A DNA stretch of 64,000 nt. Origin: Argopecten irradians. Its lineage: Eukaryota > Mollusca > Bivalvia > Pectinida > Pectinidae. The stretch is taken from assembly GCF_041381155.1 (NCBI RefSeq), contig NC_091137.1, positions 20,877,655 through 20,941,654 on the forward strand, in the 5' to 3' direction. Below, piece after piece: positions 59,901 to 64,000 of the stretch; position 1 is the first letter of the stretch, and every line of letters starts with the position of its first letter. The translations under genes and the position numbers were made by a program. The notes below the pieces were generated by a model. The model had not been told where the DNA came from. It saw nothing but the letters and a program-made list of their open reading frames with translations, and ran no database searches.

Positions 59901-62402
59901 TAACAAAAGATCTCTTGAACTTTAAGAGCTACAAGGTGGAATGTTATAGATATCATTGTTTACTACTGAGGCAATCATAAAGTTATTCTATATGTCTATA
60001 ATACATCAATTACATACTGCTCAAATACAGATAGGAACAAATGTCATGTAAGGACATGCCAGGTTTGTTGGTGGACAAAACCGGAGTACCCAGAGAAAAA
60101 CCACCGGCCAGCAGTCAGTACCTGGCATCTGTCCCACATTAGATTTGAACTTGCAACCCAGAGATTGTGGTAATATGTTGGAACATCTTAACCACTCGAC
60201 CACCATAGCAAGTGAAATTTCCTTCAGTATTAGACCAATGACATTGGCTACAGAGTAAAGTTTGCTACTCACCTGATTACTTAGGTCTATACATTTTCTG
60301 GCAAGCTGTTTACTTTTGGTCTTTTCTGCTTCCATCTCTGATGTCAGCTCTCGTACTTTTTTAGACAATTCAACAATTTTTGTAGCTGCTGTCTCATTGG
60401 TTACACCAGAAGCTCCTGTAAGCAAATGTTGGAACCAAAGAGAATTTTAAATGCCAATATCACATTTTGATTTTATAGAGCAACAAGGACCTAATGTTGA
60501 CATGTAGTATTTCACATACTTGGTTTGGCGAAACAAGAAAAACACATGAAATGCTTCAAAAGACATATTTATATCCCCAGCCATTTCTACCCATATCAGT
60601 TAATTTGACATCTGGATAAGTTAGTCACCTGAATATGTACTGCAATACTACCAGTTACTTTCATCTCAATTTACAAAAAAAAACTTTGAATTGTTTGGTT
60701 TAAGAATCACCAAGAGAGATGGTCTTGCTATGACATTTGAGTAACAATGGGTAACCTAAATCATTGTCCCAGAAAAAAATTTGTTAACGTAAATGGTGCT
60801 TTTGGTTTAATCTAGGAAAATAAGTCTTTGAATTAATTGTAGCATTTTTTCTGAGATATTACAAATATTACTTTGGAAGTTGTTATGTGTACAGGGAATG
60901 GAATATTTGTTAGCATTATCATAAACAAACTAATTTGGGATTTTAAAAATGAGAATAGTGATACAATCTTGCAAGTATGCAATCTTGAACCTTAGAAGTT
61001 TAAAGACACATTGTCCAGTGCTCCAGATATTTTTTAAGGGGTCGGTAATTGTACTTGCACTTTTGAAGGAGAGGGGTACAACTAGGACTTCTGCACGAAC
61101 CCAAAACTTAACAGTGAAATTCAGGTAAAAGTTATGTGGTTATCGTATAAAGTAATTAATAATAAACTAGCGATTGTGAGAATAGCTTTCTGAAATAAGA
61201 GCACAAATTACATACTGACATACCTGCTTTATCTTCCTCTCTCTTCTTTTTCATGTTTCGAAGTTCAAAATCTTTTTCGCTTAAGAGTTTGTAAACTCGC
61301 CCATTTTCATCTTTTAATTCCTGAAAAAAAAAAGAGAACAATTGTACATGTACAATGTAATTTTAATATACATGCGTTTTACATAGACCATAAACACACA
61401 AACTTACAACTTCAGAGAACCAGTTGTCACTATAGTAGTAACCATTATTGCAAATACAAAAAAAAAGTTGGAAGTTTTGAGCAAGTCCATTTTGCTAATA
61501 TGCAATATAAAGACATATACCATTGATAAGTAAGTAAAAAAAAACACAAATGTATTTTAAACAAAGTTTGAAAACTAATGAATATTGCAAAATAAGGAAA
61601 TGAATGTAAATAGATAGGACTAGAATCCAAATGAATTATCAGCTTACTAAATACTATCATTAATGTTAAGTTGATAACTGTGGCACTATCTACTATAAGA
61701 TATACCAGGTATTATACCAGTACTTACCCTTATCTGCTGGTTTAAATGATCAACAAGCTCTTCTGATAAATAACTACTTCCTTTAGGTACTGGATCAGCA
61801 AGCTTCAAATAATCACATACATTTGTACATCATAAATACAAGGAGGTGTATTTTTGACATAATTATCTAAAGTATATTGGTATATATATATATAAGTTTT
61901 TGTGTTAGCAAAGCAGCTAGAACGGTCAATTTCTTTCTAGAATAGATACTAGACTTAGATAGCAGTTTTTGTTATAAATATTGATTTTTGGCAACTACAA
62001 ATTTGTTATGGGTAACTTCTACATTTGCATTACCATATTGCATAAATTTTTGATTAATTTGTTACTGTTGCATGGTGTGATTTGTTACATGGTGTGATTG
62101 TATATGTTTTATGTTCATAACATCATGTGTATCATTAAATAATGAAAATTTGCATGCCTATATTGTTGAGCTCAATGCTGAATTTCTAATTCAAAATCAT
62201 GGTTTTGTATTTTATTTGAATTTCATACCTTTAAATCTAAATGGTCTTCTACACCAAAAGTTGGAGCTGTCTCGGGTTTTTGAATAGAAGATTTTTCCTT
62301 TTGATCCTGTCTCTGCTTTCTTCGTTGAAGCTTTTTCTGTTGCTGTTCCTGTAACAGCTGAAATTGCTTTTTCAGCGTTTCACTCCCTGCATCCTCCATC
62401 AT
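41822..62402 (-). CDS. CCDC13: CCDC13 (coiled-coil domain-containing protein 13), complete coding region in 17 exons
   Basis: Exons (high to low): 62229-62402, 61728-61802, 61224-61320, 60273-60415, 59646-59720, 59313-59432, 58875-58979, 58061-58219, 57353-57429, 55784-55883, 52498-52704, 50913-51067, 50580-50711, 50033-50158, 47294-47427, 42725-42884, 41822-41987. They sum to 2205 nt (734 codons plus stop) with every phase agreeing; human CCDC13 is about 715 residues. Family matches from memory: DENGRVYKLL, ATKIVELSKK, SWRGRSQQILALQ, GQHDDELIEALM, EVERDRLSELV, VFLQALRQ. The protein is almost entirely heptad-rich coiled coil with a Ser/Pro-rich linker in exons 12-13. CCDC13 is known as a centriolar-satellite protein needed for cilium formation. 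Introns 10, 11 and 15 open with arrays of copied splice donors. Confidence 0.95.
42017..42168. mobile_element. Foldback (palindromic) MITE, copy 2, in CCDC13 intron 16
   Basis: AGCATTGATGTTACTATTTT pairs with AAATAGTTACATCAATGCT at the other end. Inner arms CATAGGGGTATGAAA and TTTCATAATCCTATG also pair, making a hairpin across almost the whole 152 bp. Copy 1 is at 41402. Confidence 0.75.
42725..42884 (-). CDS. CCDC13: CCDC13 exon 16
   Basis: SAVPRSRKQTSGRGSSQSTM, then ANPLSSSMLGKDMMGVMEEE and an acidic stretch to VEEIKT. The phase-1 entry (A+GT = Ser) confirms splicing across the 4.4-kb intron 15. Leaves phase 2. Confidence 0.9.
43059..43404. mobile_element. TTAA-flanked MITE, family C, in CCDC13 intron 15
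   Basis: 346 bp between TTAA sites, with termini AAGTGAACAGTCGGGCAA and, inverted, AAGTGAATAGTCGGGCAA. No ORF. Another Kolobok-type candidate, with a terminal sequence distinct from families A and B. Confidence 0.8.
43620..47293 (-). repeat. Splice-donor minisatellite of CCDC13 intron 15 (~52-bp unit)
   Basis: About 70 copies. In the gene's sense each unit holds a copy of the last ~30 bases of exon 15 (core CTCATCAACAAATCAAGTA), the donor GTGAGTAT, then TAAATACTTCTCTATAA. Length variants are 52 bp, 54 bp (extra TA in TATATTTATA) and about 41 bp (lacking the TTCTCTATAAC part). The array begins at the true donor, and its farthest units (43620-43900) are the most diverged. It fills most of the intron. 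Short ORFs on both strands are incidental. Confidence 0.95.
47294..47427 (-). CDS. CCDC13: CCDC13 exon 15
   Basis: MTAQTNQLTELQNELVQQRR, then NALLEKQIGKNKVEQQNLIN and KSS. Ends TCAAGTA|GTGAGT, leaves phase 1. The 52-bp array begins here, and its unit copies the last ~30 exon bases. Confidence 0.9.
48183..49237. mobile_element. Nested TA-flanked element with sub-terminal iterons
   Basis: Inverted termini ACGTCATTGTACCC (left) and ACGTCATTGTATCC (right, other strand), bounded by TA. The motif TGTACCCAAATTGATACC recurs at 48190 and 48388 on the plus strand and at about 49197-49213 on the minus strand, like transposase-binding iterons. The only ORF (48665-48859) is short and unrecognised. Confidence 0.65.
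49668..49757. repeat. Two-copy 45-bp tandem duplication
   Basis: AGTTCTTATGA at 49668 and 49713, each followed by GGTAATACCC and GAGTTCAGGATAGATCTA. Confidence 0.85.
50033..50158 (-). CDS. CCDC13: CCDC13 exon 14
   Basis: NNLADRQTIADLSYQCQEYH then TIMQATEVERDRLSELVKVV; the VERDRL block matches the human AAEVERDRLTEFV. Leaves phase 2. Confidence 0.92.
50580..50711 (-). CDS. CCDC13: CCDC13 exon 13
   Basis: MSERPPSGMKDRPLSSAMDR then a Ser/Arg-rich tail (SRIPSRKSARTPT), low-complexity linker. Donor ACAAA|GTATGT, phase 2. Confidence 0.85.
50913..51067 (-). CDS. CCDC13: CCDC13 exon 12
   Basis: HLHKAQEEGVSQLFQQVNNR then a Ser/Pro-rich, coil-free linker with RPPSSIPSSRPM and FTVSSVTPTQS. Leaves phase 2; donor AAG|GTAACC. 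Confidence 0.88.
51198..52497 (-). repeat. Splice-donor minisatellite of CCDC13 intron 11 (42-bp unit)
   Basis: About 31 copies. Sense unit: AGACAGCTGAAACTCAAT (the last 18 bases of exon 11), the donor GTAAGT, then GTCAGTCAGACTTAATTT. It starts at the true donor. The first units have the variant ATTAGTCATGCTTAAATC, which reappears at about 51890 and 51420, hinting at higher-order duplication. 42 bp is a multiple of three, so long antisense ORFs (IEFQLSKLSLTDT-type repeats) arise by chance. Confidence 0.95.
52498..52704 (-). CDS. CCDC13: CCDC13 exon 11
   Basis: RQQTKLQKMLEESGNNQSAN, Gln-rich coiled coil, ending VTEKESKVHQLEDEIRQLKL plus N. Ends CTCAAT|GTAAGT, phase 0. The 42-bp array starts at this donor. 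Confidence 0.92.
52957..55783 (-). repeat. Splice-donor minisatellite of CCDC13 intron 10 (43-bp unit)
   Basis: About 65 copies. Sense unit: GGCCCTCATG (the last 10 bases of exon 10), the donor GTGAGTGTTAC, then ATCAGAGATCAGGTATCAAT and GT. It starts at the true donor with no gap and is very homogeneous, mostly single substitutions (C/T in CACTCACC, G/A in CTGATC). This suggests recent expansion or ongoing homogenisation. It fills most of the intron. Confidence 0.95.
55784..55883 (-). CDS. CCDC13: CCDC13 exon 10
   Basis: RNKVLANEIKSIKAQMQTCI then QKGQHDDELIEALM, matching the conserved GRHDDELIDALM block. Ends CCTCATG|GTGAGT, phase 0. The 43-bp array starts at this donor without any gap. Confidence 0.93.
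55998..57192. mobile_element. Pogo/Tigger-like non-autonomous element in CCDC13 intron 9
   Basis: 1195 bp flanked by TA, with termini CAGTGGACCCGCGATAATCC and, inverted, CAGTGGACCCTCGATAATCC. Sub-terminal repeats of CCGGAAAACTC and AATCCGGAC occur at both ends. CAGTGGACC ends with TA targets are typical of pogo/Tigger elements. The interior has no transposase ORF. Confidence 0.85.
57353..57429 (-). CDS. CCDC13: CCDC13 exon 9
   Basis: KQANELKALEEDHEALKKKL then DASKT and a split Arg codon; leaves phase 2; donor AG|GTAATG. The following intron holds a pogo-like element and the 43-bp donor array is one exon further on. Confidence 0.88.
58061..58219 (-). CDS. CCDC13: CCDC13 exon 8
   Basis: VEDLRSQLASKNKPEGDLEK, a basic linker (SSRRRTADDRHREQLRKLEK) and ERKESQE. 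Phase 0; donor GAG|GTAGGG. Confidence 0.88.
58875..58979 (-). CDS. CCDC13: CCDC13 exon 7
   Basis: VLSQELGDNVNVQSLLNSNS then SWRGRSQQILALQAK, close to the human segment around WRGRAQQILVLQSK. Phase 0; donor AAG|GTAGGT. Confidence 0.92.
59313..59432 (-). CDS. CCDC13: CCDC13 exon 6
   Basis: SEDQVDVKAIQDKLKQTESK, then MADYRNQCSSLKQELKVVHK, aligned with the conserved LKMSDLRNQ region. Donor AAG|GTATGT, phase 0. Confidence 0.9.
59646..59720 (-). CDS. CCDC13: CCDC13 exon 5
   Basis: ISSIPQEARSMMGSAVSLRT to QLEEK, phase 0. The donor AAAG|GTTTTT is weak, the weakest in the gene. Confidence 0.82.
60012..60212 (-). mobile_element. tRNA-derived SINE in CCDC13 intron 4
   Basis: On the minus strand an A-box-like TGGTCGAGTGGTTAAG is followed about 30 nt later by a B-box-like GGGTTGCAAGTTCAAATC. 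Next comes a conserved SINE body (GGCCGGTGGTTTTTCTCTGG, GTACTCCGG) and a tail ending TGTCCTTACATGACATTTGT. The first part resembles a Ser/Leu-type tRNA. Confidence 0.78.
60273..60415 (-). CDS. CCDC13: CCDC13 exon 4
   Basis: GASGVTNETAATKIVELSKK, then a coiled coil to DLSNQ. The ATKIVELSKK block is nearly invariant in CCDC13. Donor CAG|GTGAGT, phase 0. Confidence 0.92.
61224..61320 (-). CDS. CCDC13: CCDC13 exon 3
   Basis: ELKDENGRVYKLLSEKDFEL matches one of the best-conserved segments of the family. Acceptor TTTTTTTCAG, donor GCAG|GTATGT, leaves phase 1. Confidence 0.92.
61728..61802 (-). CDS. CCDC13: CCDC13 exon 2
   Basis: 25 codons, LADPVPKGSSYLSEELVDHL to NQQIR, phase 0 on both sides; donor AGG|GTAAGT. 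Confidence 0.88.
62229..62402 (-). CDS. CCDC13: CCDC13 exon 1 (coding)
   Basis: MMEDAGSETLKKQFQLLQEQ begins a basic, Gln-rich N-terminal coiled coil, as in the family. The exon itself runs to an acceptor at 62436 (TTTATGTTGTAG), so a non-coding 5' exon lies further upstream. Donor AAG|GTATGA, phase 0. Confidence 0.9.
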
Positions 62403-62436
62403 TTTGTCTTAAATCATTAGTCGCTCAGGAGGATGT

Positions 62437-64000
62437 CTACAACATAAAAGTATTCCATGATAAATCTAACAATTAGTCTGTACAAAGTCTAAGAAGTACT
62501 AGTCCAATTCAGTAAGGATCGATCGATGTCAATAAAATCACTTTTAGAGCACATATATAAATATTTAATCAAATATAACAGGATATACAAGGAATAAAAC
62601 CGGCTGTACACAATGTCTCAGATATCCTAGATATCTTTAAATCTCAGTTGTTAACGTCACTGGCTTAGAATAATATATTTTATCATGTTTTAAATATTTT
62701 TATATCTTAACCATGCACACTTCTGGCATGTCAATATAATCAGTATGATGATTGTGGACATTGTTTGGCAGAAGCAGTAGTGAAGCATTAAAGAAACGGG
62801 TCAGTGCTATTTGTATTTACAATTCAAAAGAGCACTTGTTTAAAATAATATGGTCATGGCAATGGACCAGAAATGAATTTTCCGTGTTCTTCTGTATTAT
62901 ATTTACATATTATGCATATGTAATTGTAAGTGCGAAGCACTTCTAACGTAACAGATACACGAAAATATAAGAAAAATACAATCTTCAAAATTCAATCCTA
63001 CACACTGACAGCTACAGTTTGCTGCCGCCATTTTTTCATACATATGAGGAGGTTGTGAGTTGCTCCGGTACTGCTCTCCCCAATAAATGTATATTTAACT
63101 AATGCAAATGCATAACAGGAATAATTAAACATTTTTTTTTTATAATTTTTGAATAATAATAATAACACTTTGAAAATTAAAAGCTATAGAATGCAGTCAA
63201 AATATCCACCGAGGCGAAGATGAGCACAAGGAATCATGACGTCACATAACGTCAACAAATGGTGCAAATCATAGGATTCGCATACGCAGCATTCCAGGCC
63301 TTTAATGGACACAGAGAAATCCGAATCTTTGAGTTTATGCTAGACAATTATTACATCATATACTCCTATAGTTTAAAGTGCATCCTTTTATTTCTAAATC
63401 ATGTCTTCTACATGAAATAGAAATAAAATAAACAAGTAGAGCTTCCCTCTTCCTATGCCGTGCATGATTTATATTAAATCATTAAAGTATTTATCATTGT
63501 ATTGTAGAAGAACAGGGAAACAAACAAACATAACGTTATACCTGCATTCGCTGGATTTGAAAATTGGTTCAGTTGATTAATTTTGCATCAATATATAATT
63601 ATATAATGGTAGGTTTCAAACAGTAGTGTACTCCTACTCGTGTAGGTTTCAAACAGTAGTGTACTCCTACTCGTGTATGATGCCTTACTCCATCCTGATC
63701 ACATTGGTTGGATGCAATATTAAAAAGTATCTCGTCGATCGTGTAAACCTCTAACATTGTTGGAGTAACAGTATAATTTATGAAATGTATAGTTCACAAA
63801 ACAAACATGTATTGTCAATACGGAGCATATTTACATCCTAATTATTTTTTTAATTATATATAAATAACGAATGAGACATACATTCAATTATTTCATTTAG
63901 TCACATATAACTCAAAAGTCAAATGATGAGACAATATTATCAACATTCAATTGACATTACCTTTCGCTTGTTCGTTTGGGTTAGCAACATACCACCATCT
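62437..64000. promoter_or_regulatory. 5' flank of CCDC13 (non-coding first exon and promoter expected here)
   Basis: No ORF of note. Minus-strand AATGGCGGC (63025-63033), within GAAAAAATGGCGGCAGC, is a YY1-like motif of the kind found near transcription starts, so a first exon may begin there. A perfect CRE palindrome TGACGTCA lies at 63237-63244. A 33-bp tandem duplication (TAGGTTTCAAACAGTAGTGT, period 33) lies at 63609-63674. The exact first exon and donor were not resolved. Confidence 0.4.

Noticed and set aside
60160-60212. tRNA gene
   Set aside because: Only box A and box B resemblance; the sequence continues into a SINE body and no complete cloverleaf is evident.
60021-60425. 134-codon minus-strand ORF
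   Set aside because: It is CCDC13 exon 4 reading through its donor into intron 4 and the SINE.

Overview
The window looks like nuclear DNA of a marine bivalve mollusc. Genes are intron-rich, host genes are interleaved with LINEs, SINEs, TTAA- and TA-flanked DNA transposons and a Ty3/gypsy fossil, there are several SAP/YqaJ and PHD/OTU-type accessory genes, and about a quarter of the window is tandem repeat. No species is claimed.

Layout. 1-2.8 kb: transposon debris (Ty3/gypsy pol fossil, 5'-truncated LINE with RNase H, decayed DDE transposase end). 3.0-6.3 kb, minus: a spliced SAP + YqaJ-nuclease gene. 6.7-7.9 kb: a dispersed repeat and a PHD-OTU fragment. 9.15-23.2 kb, plus: a transmembrane mucin-like gene. 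Its Thr/Ser/Pro region is built of successive 30-, 36- and 90-bp repeats, followed by a SEA-like exon, a six-cysteine EGF domain split over two exons, a membrane helix and a short tail. The consensus from about 15.5 to 19.7 kb is visibly poor. 24-41 kb: mostly gene-poor, with a decayed 31-bp satellite, MITEs, a LINE 3' end and a 29-bp array. 41.8-62.4 kb, minus: a complete 17-coding-exon CCDC13 gene (734 codons, all phases agree; the human protein is about 715 residues), a coiled-coil centriolar-satellite/ciliary protein.

Most unusual observation. Introns 10, 11 and 15 of CCDC13 each begin with a large minisatellite (units 43, 42 and about 52 bp). In all three cases the unit is the exon's own 3' end plus the intact 5' splice site plus the first intron bases. 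The gene therefore carries roughly 165 near-identical tandem copies of three of its own splice donors, each array starting exactly at the true exon edge. I know of no named system of this kind. It could be a recurrent intron-growth process, a source of alternative donors or microexons, or a U1 snRNP-binding array.

Limits. Everything was read by eye. Exon borders rest on GT/AG signals, phase agreement and family resemblance, not on transcripts. Copy numbers are span divided by unit length.
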